In this document: one piece after another, positions 7,655 to 15,738 of the stretch | Position numbering within the stretch: the first letter of the stretch is position 1 | Layout of the letters: each line of letters starts with the position of its first letter | Assembly: GCA_963734725.1 (NCBI GenBank) | Contig: CAVTIX010000016.1 | Location: 83,023-147,022, forward strand | Reading direction: 5' to 3' | DNA length: 64,000 nucleotides | Source of the DNA: DASXKD01 sp963734725 | GTDB taxonomy: Bacteria > Actinomycetota > Actinomycetes > Streptosporangiales > Streptosporangiaceae | The notes under the pieces: generated by a model | What the model saw: only the letters and a program-made list of their open reading frames with translations | Database searches by the model: none | What the model was told of the DNA's origin: nothing | Program-made: the position numbers and the translations under genes

Positions 7655-9055
7655 ATGCGGGCGGGATCGCGGGGCGCGGGGCGTGTCCACCCGAACGTGA
7701 TCCTGGCTGTTCTGTCGCTCGCGGGCGCCGTGTATGCGGTGCTCAGCTCGGCGGTGATCCCGGCTCTGCCGACGTTGCAGCACGACCTGCATGCAAGCGA
7801 GACCGGGGTCACCTGGCTGCTCACCGGGTTCCTGCTGTCGGCGTCGGTCGGCACGGCGATCATCGGCAAGCTCGGCGACATGTACGGCAAGCAGCGGCTG
7901 CTGGTGTGGACCCTGGTGGTCCTCTCCGCCGGGACGCTGCTCGCGGCGCTGTCCGAGTCGCTGCCGACGCTGATCGTGGCGCGCGTCATCCAGGGGGTGG
8001 CCGGCGGCATCTTCCCGCTGTCGTTCGCGATCGCGCGCGATGAGTTTCCGGCGGACCGCGTCGCCGGGAGCATCGGGCTGATGTCCGCGATCCTCGGTGT
8101 CGGCGGTGGCCTCGGCCTGGTCGTCGGCGGGCTCATCGACGAGCATCTGAGCTGGCACTGGCTGTTCTGGCTGCCGCTGCCGATCATGGTCGCGGCGGCC
8201 GCCTGCGCCTGGCGCTACATCCCCGAGTCGCCGGTCCGCGCGCCGGGCCGGGTGAACTGGGCCGCGGCAGCGCTGATGTCGGCCGGGCTGTCCGCCGTGC
8301 TCATCGCGATCGCGCAGACCACAGCCTGGGGCTGGACCGGGCCCAAGACGCTGGTGCTGCTGGGGTCTGGCCTGGTCATCTGCGCCGCGTGGATCCTGGT
8401 GGAGCTGCGCAGCAGCAACCCGCTGATCGACATGGCGATGATGCGGGTGCGCGGGGTGTGGACGGCCAACCTGGCCGCCTTCCTCGTGGGCGCCGGGCTG
8501 TACGCGTGGTTCCTGCTGCTCCCCCAGTTGGCGCAGCTCCCCACCAGCACCGGTTTCGGGTACGGGCTCTCGGTGGTGGCCGCCGGCCTGTACCTGCTGC
8601 CGTGTGCCCTCGGCATGGGCGTGCTTGGCTCGCTGGCGGGCCGGGTGCAGCGGCGCTTCGGCGCCCGCCCCGCTCTGGTGGCCGGCGCGGCGGTCAGCGC
8701 CGTCGCCTGCGGCTGGCTCGCCGTCACCAGCCGGCACCCTCTCGCAATGCTGCTCAGCTCCTTGCTGCTCGGAATCGGCATCGGCCTCGCCTTCGCGGCG
8801 CTGGGCAACCTGATCGTGCAGGCCGTGCCGCCGCACCAGACCGGTGTCGCCAGCGGAATGAACACGGTGCTCCGGACGCTCGGCGGCGCGCTGGGCGGCC
8901 AGATCGCGGCAACGTTCGTCGCGGCCAGCACGCTGCGCGGCCTGCCCGCGCTGACCGGGTTCACCACGACGTTCGCGATGGCCTCGCTGTTCCTGGCCTG
9001 CTGCGCCGCAGTGGTCCTGCTGATCCCCTCCCCCGCCCCGCTGGCCGCGAACTAG
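7655..9055 (+). CDS. MFS drug-efflux transporter (DHA2-like)
   Basis: A 466-residue polytopic membrane protein. Motif A appears as GKLGDMYGKQRLL and motif C-like glycines in ILGVGGGLGLVVGG; the second half has LAGRVQRRFGARPAL. Family members export hydrophobic drugs by proton antiport. The open frame extends upstream to 7214 over the monooxygenase gene, but hydrophobic homology starts after MRAGSRGAG, and a leaderless -10 box fits ATG 7655. The stop codon TAG (9053-9055) coincides with the TA target of an IS630-type insertion, so the native C terminus may have been a little longer. Confidence 0.87.
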   Translation: MRAGSRGAGRVHPNVILAVLSLAGAVYAVLSSAVIPALPTLQHDLHASETGVTWLLTGFLLSASVGTAIIGKLGDMYGKQRLLVWTLVVLSAGTLLAALSESLPTLIVARVIQGVAGGIFPLSFAIARDEFPADRVAGSIGLMSAILGVGGGLGLVVGGLIDEHLSWHWLFWLPLPIMVAAAACAWRYIPESPVRAPGRVNWAAAALMSAGLSAVLIAIAQTTAWGWTGPKTLVLLGSGLVICAAWILVELRSSNPLIDMAMMRVRGVWTANLAAFLVGAGLYAWFLLLPQLAQLPTSTGFGYGLSVVAAGLYLLPCALGMGVLGSLAGRVQRRFGARPALVAGAAVSAVACGWLAVTSRHPLAMLLSSLLLGIGIGLAFAALGNLIVQAVPPHQTGVASGMNTVLRTLGGALGGQIAATFVAASTLRGLPALTGFTTTFAMASLFLACCAAVVLLIPSPAPLAAN

Positions 9056-10280
9056 TGCCGCATCAAGCTACGTTTGCCCGGTCGATGATGCGCCGTAGTC
9101 GTTCGTCGTAGGCGTGGTTGTTGCGCCAGATGATGTAGCGGCGGATCATGCTGGCCTGCTCGTGGTGGCTGGCGTGGTCGGTGCCATCGAGCGCGAAGTA
9201 CCGCAGCGCGGTGAACTGGGCCTCGATGCGGTTCAGCCAAGAGGCGTTGGTCGGGGTGTAGGCGATCTCGGCATTATTCGCGGCTGCCCACTGGCCGACG
9301 CGCTTGTCTTTGCGGGTGGTCAGGTGGGGTGAGAAGTTGTCGCAGATGATCGCGATCCGCACTTGCGGCGGGTAAAGGGAGCGCAGGTAGCGGCAGAATT
9401 CCAGGAACCGGGCCCGGGTTTTGCGTGGCTTGATGTGCCCGTAGAGTTTGTCTTCGCCCAGGTCGTAGGCGGCGAACAGGTGCCGCACGCCCTGGGCGCG
9501 GGTGTAGGTGGCGCGCAGCCGGCGCCGGGGTGCGCGGCCGGGTTCCTTGCCCTTGCCGCTGATCGGCGCCCAGTGCCGGCCGGGCCGTGGCTGAAGGCCG
9601 AGCGGCCCGAACTCATCCACGCAGATCACCACCTGCGGGTCGCCCGGGCCTGGGGCCACGTCGCGGTCGGCGATGGCGTACAGGTGCTCGACCCGGGCCT
9701 TCTTGGCCTGGTAGCGCGGGTCTTTGGAGGCCTTCCAGGTCTTTAACCGCTGGAAGGTGACGCCCTCCTCGCGCAGCAGGGCGCGCAGGCCCTCGTGAGA
9801 GATATCGTTGACCACGCCCTCAGCGACCAGGAAGTCCGCCAGCTTGGCCAGGCTCCAGGTGGAGAACGGCAGGTCATAATCGGCAGGCCGGGACTTGGCG
9901 ATCTTCTTGGCCTCCCCGCCGCTGGCCCAGGGTGAACTTCGGCGCCCGGCCGCCGCGGTATCTCGGGTAGAGGGAATCGAACCCGTCGGCGTTGAAGTTG
10001 CGGATCACATCGCGGACCCGGTCCTCGCTGGTGAACGCGACCCTTGCGATCGCGGCCACATTCATCCCCTGCGCCGACAGCAGCACCATCTGCGCTCGCC
10101 GCCAGGTCACCACCGACCCGCTGCCCCGGCGCACGATCCGCACCAGCCGACGGCCCTCGTCATCATCGATCTCACGCACCCGCACACGTTCGCTCACCGG
10201 CCCAGTCTCGGCGATCAGCACCCGGCAGCAGAAGTCCCGCACCAGTCCAGCGGCGGGGCAACCGTGACCTGCTACGGCGC
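9055..10280 (-). mobile_element. IS630-family element in a TA dinucleotide
   Basis: About 1.23 kb. The left end GTGCCGCATCAAGCTACGTT (9055 on) and the right end, read inward on the other strand GCGCCGTAGCAGGTCACGGT (10280 back), are imperfect inverted repeats ending in TTGCCC. TA lies outside both (9053-9054 and 10281-10282), the duplicated target expected of IS630/Tc1-type elements. It carries one transposase, broken by a frameshift. Confidence 0.8.
9063..10197 (-). pseudogene. IS630-family transposase, frameshifted
   Basis: The N-terminal helix-turn-helix part begins at GTG 10197 (SERVRVREIDDDEG) and includes SEDRVRDVIRNFNADGFDSL. Near 9911-9922 the frame changes; the continuation, KIAKSRPADYDLPFSTWSLA, is in the frame of the second part. 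The catalytic domain has the DDE-type residues in VVICVDEFGPLG, IAIICDNFSPHLT and NRIEAQFTAL. One indel in a C/G run accounts for the break. Some IS families use programmed frameshifting, but I see no slippery site that would prove it. It ends RANVA just inside the left repeat. Confidence 0.82.
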
Positions 10281-10307
10281 TAGCCGCCCGATGTCAGCGG
10301 CCGGGTC

Positions 10308-10313
10308 TAGCGT
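10308..10313 (+). promoter_or_regulatory. Leaderless -10 box for the VOC gene
   Basis: TAGCGT, six bases, then ATG 10320, with no ribosome site. It lies just outside the IS right end. Confidence 0.5.
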
Positions 10314-10319
10314 CAGGAC

Positions 10320-10760
10320 ATGGTGTTCTGGCAGTTGACCATCGACGCGAATGACCCCGCTGCGCTGGCGCGATTCTGGGCGCAAGCGCTGGGCTATCAG
10401 CCGGTGCCGCCGACGGCGCCAGCGACGGCCTGGCACGCGCTCTACCACGCCCGGCTGGGGGAGGACGCAGCCTTCGACGACCGGCTCTTCGACCCAGACG
10501 GCCTGCGCCCGCCGATCTGGTTTCAGCAGGTGCCCGAGGCGAAGGCCGGGAAGAACCGGCTCCATCTCGACCTCTACCCCACCGGCCGCGATAACGCGCT
10601 GCCCATGCAGCGGCGGATCGAGATCGTCGAGGCGAAGGTCGCCGAACTGACCGGGCTGGGCGCCAGCGTGCAGCACCGAACCCGGCACGACGACCCGAAG
10701 GACCCGACCTACTTCGCGCTCATGCACGACCCGGAAGGCAACGAGTTCTGCGTCGGCTGA
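10320..10760 (+). CDS. VOC-superfamily (glyoxalase-like) protein
   Basis: A 146-residue protein of the glyoxalase-like group: QLTIDANDPAALARFWAQAL at the start and FALMHDPEGNEFCVG at the end are the classic N- and C-terminal halves of the paired betaalphabetabetabeta fold. Proteins of this sort are often unassigned; some are resistance proteins or lyases. Possible metal ligands are the His in NRLHLDLYP and the Glu in EGNEFC. It stands alone between the IS element and the solo IS end, in its own apparent leaderless transcript. Confidence 0.87.
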   Translation: MVFWQLTIDANDPAALARFWAQALGYQPVPPTAPATAWHALYHARLGEDAAFDDRLFDPDGLRPPIWFQQVPEAKAGKNRLHLDLYPTGRDNALPMQRRIEIVEAKVAELTGLGASVQHRTRHDDPKDPTYFALMHDPEGNEFCVG

Positions 10761-10828
10761 AACTCACCGCGAGACACAGGTCCGCATCCCCGCGACCCAC
10801 ACTGGCGCCCACAGCTAGCTGCTCCGCC

Positions 10829-10859
10829 ACCGGGCAAACGTTGCCTGATGCGGCACTAG
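10829..10859. mobile_element. Solo end of a related IS630 element
   Basis: The complement of this stretch matches the left IS end (9055-9082) with two mismatches over 28 bases and keeps the coding tail RANVA plus stop. A TA (10857-10858) follows. It is therefore the transposase 3' end of a second copy, inverted relative to the first, with the rest lost. Confidence 0.75.
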
Positions 10860-10868
10860 CGGGGCGGC

Positions 10869-11024
10869 GCGCCGGGAACGACACCACTTGCGGGAAGCGC
10901 AGCGCCCGGTTCTGCCGCCTGGGCCGGTCAGCTCAGCCGGGCCGGTGCGCCGGGAACGACACCACTTGCGGGAAGCGCAGCGCCCGGTTCTGCCGCCTGG
11001 GCCGGTCAGCTCAGCCGGGCCGGC
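10869..11024. repeat. Two direct 78-bp repeats
   Basis: The units 10869-10946 and 10947-11024 are nearly identical (each starts GCGCCGGGAACGACACCACT). They begin ten bases from the solo IS end and run into a short secreted-type reading frame on the minus strand. 78 is a multiple of three. The rest of the gap up to 11208 holds only that frame. Confidence 0.85.
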
Positions 11025-11131
11025 GAGTACCCGGCCGTGCCGGTCGCAGCCACAGCGGGCGGGCCTGCCGTCGCCAGCGCGACCGCCGCAGCAATACCGG
11101 CAAGCCACCAAAACCGCCCCAGTTTGCGCAT
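11006..11131 (-). pseudogene. 5' remnant of a secreted protein gene
   Basis: A 41-residue frame starting MRKLGRFWWLAGIAAAVA, a convincing signal peptide with a cleavage site near AVAATG, then only about 12 more residues before a stop inside the 78-bp repeat. A TACGCT -10-like box lies seven bases ahead of the ATG. The mature part was probably lost when the duplication and the IS end arrived. A genuine tiny secreted peptide cannot be excluded. Confidence 0.45.
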
Positions 11132-11208
11132 GGGCGGCAGCGTAACCGTCAGCTCTGTACGGGGCTAGCCTGACTCGCCCAGCTAACTCCGAACGGGGGC
11201 CGGTGGGA

Positions 11209-12249
11209 TCAGGGTTGATCCGGCAGCGAGTAAAGCCCCGGTTCATCCGCGATCTGGGTGATGCGGCCGGCGTCGGCGAGATGGCGGAGGTGCGCTGTTG
11301 CTTCGGCGAGCGCGGCGCGGCGCATGAATCCGGTGACCGAGGACCAGCCACGGGACCAGGACAGCTCCTGGGTGACCTGCCAGGCGGTGGCGAGGCCATC
11401 GCGGGCCAGGATGTCGATCACCTCCGCGCACCGCCGCTCATGGTGCGCGAGCAACATCCGGACCCGGTCGGCCACGCCGTGGAACCGGTATTCGTGGGCG
11501 GGCAGCGCCTCGGCCTTGTCGTAGGCCGCAATCAGTTCCAGGGACCGCAGGTAGGCGGCAAGCGGCGGCTCGGCCAGGTTCGACATCAGCCCGATGTTGG
11601 GGCTGATCCGCGGGAGCACGTGGTCGCCGGTAAGCAGCAGGCCGTCGGATTCCTCGTGCAGGCATAGGTGCCCCGGCGTGTGGCCGGGGGTCCACACCGC
11701 TCGCACCTCCCTGCCGGGCAGCGGCACCAGGTCGCCGTGCTCGAGCAGCACGTCAGGCTTCGCCATGGCCCGGACCGCGGCCAGGGCATCGTCGTTCACG
11801 GCCAGGCCGGCCGCTACGTCGTCGGGCACGCCGCACCGGGCCAGCCAGGCCAGGTCGGCCCGCCGGGTGTCGGCGTTGCGCGGCCGGAGGGCGGTCAGCG
11901 TGCTCTGCTCCTCGGGGTGCATCGCGACCCAGGCGCCGCTGGCTTCGCGAAGCCGTGCGGACAGGCCGTGGTGGTCGAAGTGGATGTGGGTTACCACGAT
12001 CCCGGTGACGTCGGCGGGCAGCGCCCCCGCCGCCTTGAGGCCTTCGGCCAGCGCCTGCCAGCCCGCCTCGGAATACCACCCCGGGTCGACCACCACCAGG
12101 CCGCTCCCGGCAGCGATCAGATAGGTGAGGGTGTAGCGGAGCGGGCTGCCCGGTATCGGCACGGGCACCGACCACAGGTCGGGGCGGACCTGCTCGACGG
12201 GCGGGGAGGTGCATGCCAGCCAGGCCTCCCGTTGCGCCGTCCCGGTCAC
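11209..12249 (-). CDS. Metallo-beta-lactamase-fold hydrolase with C-terminal winged domain
   Basis: A 346-residue MBL-fold protein: the metal motif THIHFDHHGL is at about residue 86, the second-site His in TPGHTPGHL at about 198, the bridging Asp in LLLTGDHVLP, and the last His in ALPAHEYRF. A C-terminal helical/winged extension (about residues 275-346) is shared with the LACTB2-like group. Substrates in this group vary (thioesters, lactones, RNA). GTG 12249 is chosen because CAATAT lies exactly six bases upstream and homology starts about there; the frame remains open beyond it. It is transcribed toward the repeat region. Confidence 0.85.
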   Translation of the reverse strand: MTGTAQREAWLACTSPPVEQVRPDLWSVPVPIPGSPLRYTLTYLIAAGSGLVVVDPGWYSEAGWQALAEGLKAAGALPADVTGIVVTHIHFDHHGLSARLREASGAWVAMHPEEQSTLTALRPRNADTRRADLAWLARCGVPDDVAAGLAVNDDALAAVRAMAKPDVLLEHGDLVPLPGREVRAVWTPGHTPGHLCLHEESDGLLLTGDHVLPRISPNIGLMSNLAEPPLAAYLRSLELIAAYDKAEALPAHEYRFHGVADRVRMLLAHHERRCAEVIDILARDGLATAWQVTQELSWSRGWSSVTGFMRRAALAEATAHLRHLADAGRITQIADEPGLYSLPDQP

Positions 12250-12776
12250 CCGCACATATTGTCCCGTCGTGAGATGGTCAGGCGACCCGTTGCCAGCCCA
12301 GCTCGCTGACCTTCCACCGGGCGATGGCCTGGTGCCGGCTGACGACCTTGACTTCGCGCAACTGGTTCCCGTGACGGTGCATCGCCTGCTCAGCCTCGAG
12401 TATCCCGCTCGCGGCCGAGGGCTGTGGGATCTCGCGCTTGACGCCGGACTGCTCGACGAGAATGAGGTTCGCCGGCTGGTCCGGGCGCCGCGGCGGGACG
12501 GCACGGCACGTGTTACTAGAATCGATCACACCCCTTATGACATCCGGGCCGGTCCCGGCTGTTCCCACCGGCGATATGGCATGCGACACACCAAGGACTC
12601 GCCCGCATGATTCAGGCGAATCTGGCGTGTGCCCTCCGCAGGCCCCCTACGCTGGGCTGAGACGTGGGTCTGGAGTTTGCAACGCAGTGACAACGGCAGC
12701 AGAGAGCCTGCGATAGGGCGGCGCGAGGTGGGCGCCAGCGGTAGCCGCGCAGGTCCGCCAACGGAGGTATAACCAG
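12250..12776. other. Gene-poor gap
   Basis: No supportable gene. A plus-strand stretch around 12380-12480 reads LLSLEYPARGRGLWDLAL and looks protein-like, but it has no start signal and decays after it, so it may be a remnant. The last 80 bases carry the leader of the next gene, with GGAGG at 12763. Confidence 0.5.
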
Positions 12777-14231
12777 GTGACACGGGTGTCGACCCACCCG
12801 GCCGGCCCGCCAGGGCGGCCCGGCACGGTCAACTTGCCGCCAGCGCCTGATCTTGTCGTACACAATGGCCCGGTCGAATGGGTCATGAGCCGGGTGATCC
12901 GCAGGCTGGCCTGGAGCCCGCTGTCGGATCCCATGGTCGCCCTCAGCCTGTCCGGGGCCGGCTTGCTGCTCGGAATGATCGTCGGGGCGACCGCGCCGAA
13001 CGCCGAGACGGTGCCGGTCCGGCTGCCGCTGTCCTTCATCCTGCCGGCGCTGGGCCATTCGGAAACCAACGTCGTCATCGCCTCGATCCTGCTCTATACC
13101 GGAAACATCCTGGCTTGCCTGGGCCTGGCCGGGATGCTGTGGGCACACAGCCAGGGCTGGCGCCCCAACCCCAAGCACCTGCTGTGGGCCAGCACGGCGA
13201 TCATCGCGGTCATGGTGAGCCTCACCCCGGTCGGCTCCTCCGACACCGGGAGCTATGCGGCTTACGGCCGGATCGACGCGCTGGGCGGGAATCCCTATGT
13301 CACCAACCCGCTGGCGTTCCTCGGGGCGCATTCTCCCTACACCCACGCCGTCGGCACGCTGTGGAAGAAACAGCCATCGGTGTACGGCCCGTTCGCCACG
13401 ATTATCCAGTCCTTCGCGGCGGGGATCGGCGGCCCGCACGTCTGGGCCACCATCTGGGCCCTGATGATCCTCAACGGGGCGGTGTTCATCGGGGTCGGGT
13501 GGCTGCTCCTGAAGACCTCCGACAACCCGGTGCGGGCGACCCTGTTCTGGACCGCGAACCCGGTCCTCATCCAGCAACTAGTGAGCGGCGGCCACCTTGA
13601 CACGCTGGTCGCGGCGGCGGCGATCTGCGCGATCCAGGTAGCGCGCCGGGTCTCGGGCCACTGGGGCGACGTGCTGATCGGCGTCGTCATCGGCCTGGCC
13701 TGCGGGATAAAGATCAATGCGGCGCTCATCGCGCTCGGGTTGGCCTGGCCGCTGCTGCGTCGGCACGAATGGATGCGCACCGCCCGGATCGCGCTAGTGG
13801 CCCTGGCGACGGTCGCGCTGCAGTACTGGCCGTACGGGCTGGTCGCGCTGAAACCGATCCTCGGCGGGCTGAAGCTCGCCACGCTGCCTTCGCCGTGGCG
13901 GGTCTTCGAGCTGGTCGGCGGGCTGTTCGGCGCGGAACCTGCAGTGTTGACGGTCATGGGCTACCTGTGGCCGTTCGCCATGGTGATCGTCGCCTGGTTC
14001 GTCTACCGGCGGATCTCCTCCGACCAGCCGGGCGAGGTGGTGGCGCCGTTCGCGCTGACCTACGCCTGGATCCTCGTCGGCCCCTGGGTGTTCGCCTGGT
14101 ACACGGGGATCGCCTGGGTCGCGCTGACCCAGGTCCCGCGCAACCGGATGACCAGGTGGCTGACGCTCGTCACGGTCTTCCTCGCGTTGTGCCATTCCAG
14201 CGGCGGCCAGGCGACCCCTGGTATCCGCTGA
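12777..14231 (+). CDS. GT-C membrane glycosyltransferase, MptA/MptB mannosyltransferase-like
   Basis: A 484-residue protein with about a dozen membrane segments. After the first pair it has SSDTGSYAAYGRIDALGG NPYV, the acidic loop typical of polyprenol-phosphate-mannose-dependent GT-C enzymes, followed by PSVYGPFATIIQS. MptA/B enzymes add alpha-1,6-mannose to lipoglycans on the outer face of the membrane. The GTG start has GGAGG upstream. Another GT-C-like gene and an alpha-mannosidase follow on the same strand, so a mannan or glycan locus is likely. The exact sugar is inferred. Confidence 0.75.
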   Translation: MTRVSTHPAGPPGRPGTVNLPPAPDLVVHNGPVEWVMSRVIRRLAWSPLSDPMVALSLSGAGLLLGMIVGATAPNAETVPVRLPLSFILPALGHSETNVVIASILLYTGNILACLGLAGMLWAHSQGWRPNPKHLLWASTAIIAVMVSLTPVGSSDTGSYAAYGRIDALGGNPYVTNPLAFLGAHSPYTHAVGTLWKKQPSVYGPFATIIQSFAAGIGGPHVWATIWALMILNGAVFIGVGWLLLKTSDNPVRATLFWTANPVLIQQLVSGGHLDTLVAAAAICAIQVARRVSGHWGDVLIGVVIGLACGIKINAALIALGLAWPLLRRHEWMRTARIALVALATVALQYWPYGLVALKPILGGLKLATLPSPWRVFELVGGLFGAEPAVLTVMGYLWPFAMVIVAWFVYRRISSDQPGEVVAPFALTYAWILVGPWVFAWYTGIAWVALTQVPRNRMTRWLTLVTVFLALCHSSGGQATPGIR

Positions 14232-14253
14232 TCACGCGGGTCCGCTCCTAGTC

Positions 14254-15738
14254 ATGCTCGAAAACAGCCAGGTAGAACCCGCCACAGTGGAGAGCAGGGC
14301 CGGCGCGCCGCGGCCCGCGACAGCTCGCGCCCACCTGGCCGCGGCCGTGCTGCGGCGGCACTGGCTGGCCGCCGTGCTGCTGGCTGCCGGGCTGGTGCTC
14401 CGGGTGCTCGCCCAGTTCGCCTACCGGCCCGTGCTGTTCTACATCGACACCACGCGGTACCTGTACAACGACGCCCAGGGCATGGACCCGGTCGGCTACA
14501 AGGGGCCGCTGCGGGTGCTCCTGGCGGTCACGAACCTCAACACGATCGCCGCCGTGCAGCATCTGCTGGGCCTGGCCATGGCCGTGGCCATCTACGTCCT
14601 GCTGCTGCGCCGTGGGGCGCCCCGCTGGCTGGGCGCGCTGGCCATGGCGCCGCTGCTGCTGGACGCCTACCAGATCCAGATCGAGCAGACGGTCATGCCG
14701 GACACCTGGTTCGAGGCGCTGGTCGTGGCCGGCCTGGCCATCTTGCTGTGGCGGCCGGCCCCGGGCTGGCGGGCGGCCCTGGCCGGCGGACTGGTGCTGG
14801 GCACCTCGGCCGTCTTCGCGCAGATCGGCGAGGCGCTGCTGCTGCCCGCGGTGCTGTACCTGCTCGTGCTCGGCGGCGGCTGGCGGCGGGCCCTCGGCAG
14901 GGCGGGGGTGCTCTGCGCGGCGTTCATCCTCCCGATCCTGACCTACTGCACGATCAACTTCCTGGCCGTCGGTGACTTCTTCCTCTCGCACACCGGCGTC
15001 ACCTCGGTGTACGGCCGGATGGCGGCGGCCGCGGACTGCGATACCCTGCGGCTGACCCCGGCCGAGCGCGGGATGTGCCCGACCAGGGCCCAGCAGGCGA
15101 GGGGCCCCGACTCGCTGGAGTTCGACCAGGACTCGCCGGTCCAGCGCTACTACGCCGACCTGCCCCGCGACCGGGTGGACGCGCTGATCACCGACTTCAA
15201 CCACCGGGTGCTGGCCCAGCAGCCGCTGCGCGTGCTCCGCGCCTACGCCCGCGACGTAGTGCGGCTGTTCGCGCTGACCCGGGACGGCGCCCCCGGCGTG
15301 ACGGCCATCTCCCGCTGGCAGTTCCAGACCGCCTACCCGTACTTCCCGCCGCACGCCTCCCGGCAGGTCGTGGACACTGCGACCGACCGCTTCGGCGGCG
15401 GCCGCCCGGCCGTCTGGGCCCCAGCCGCCAGGTTCCTGCGCGGCTACCAGTTGCACGGCGGCTACACCCCGGGGCCGCTGCTGGCCCTGTGCACGCTGGC
15501 CGGGCTGGCCGGCTCGGTGAGCCTGCTGGCGCGCGGGCGCGCCGCCCGGCGGGCCCGCGAGCCCGCCCGGGCCTGCCTGCTTCTCTTCGCCTCGGCGGTG
15601 TCGGTGCTGCTGGTCTCCGACCTGTTCGAGTTCTCCTGGCGATACCAGGTCCACGGGCTGGTCACGCTGGTACCGGCCGGCGCCCTCGGCGTCACCGTGC
15701 TGCTCCAGGTGGCCCAGGCCCGGCGGGCGCCCGGCTGA
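14254..15738 (+). CDS. GT-C-like polytopic membrane protein
   Basis: A 494-residue membrane protein with about ten hydrophobic segments and an early extracytoplasmic loop AYRPVLFYIDTTRYLYNDAQ rich in acidic residues, as in phospho-lipid-carrier glycosyltransferases. Later loops are hydrophilic (CDTLRLTPAERGMCPTRAQQ; DFNHRVLAQQPLRVLRAYA). I recognise it only as a membrane glycosyltransferase-like family common in streptomycete-type genomes. It starts 22 bases after the previous gene without an obvious ribosome site, so translation may be coupled. Function is inferred. Confidence 0.7.
   Translation: MLENSQVEPATVESRAGAPRPATARAHLAAAVLRRHWLAAVLLAAGLVLRVLAQFAYRPVLFYIDTTRYLYNDAQGMDPVGYKGPLRVLLAVTNLNTIAAVQHLLGLAMAVAIYVLLLRRGAPRWLGALAMAPLLLDAYQIQIEQTVMPDTWFEALVVAGLAILLWRPAPGWRAALAGGLVLGTSAVFAQIGEALLLPAVLYLLVLGGGWRRALGRAGVLCAAFILPILTYCTINFLAVGDFFLSHTGVTSVYGRMAAAADCDTLRLTPAERGMCPTRAQQARGPDSLEFDQDSPVQRYYADLPRDRVDALITDFNHRVLAQQPLRVLRAYARDVVRLFALTRDGAPGVTAISRWQFQTAYPYFPPHASRQVVDTATDRFGGGRPAVWAPAARFLRGYQLHGGYTPGPLLALCTLAGLAGSVSLLARGRAARRAREPARACLLLFASAVSVLLVSDLFEFSWRYQVHGLVTLVPAGALGVTVLLQVAQARRAPG

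Noticed and set aside
7214..9055. A 613-residue MFS reading
   Set aside because: The upstream part overlaps the monooxygenase in another frame; the membrane protein starts at 7655.
9874..10242. Programmed frameshift in the IS630 transposase
   Set aside because: There is no recognisable slippery heptamer or stimulatory structure at the break; a simple indel in a C/G run is enough.
10841..11173. Plus-strand frame with repeated 26-residue units
   Set aside because: It is the 78-bp duplication read through; there is no ribosome site and no similarity to any protein I know.
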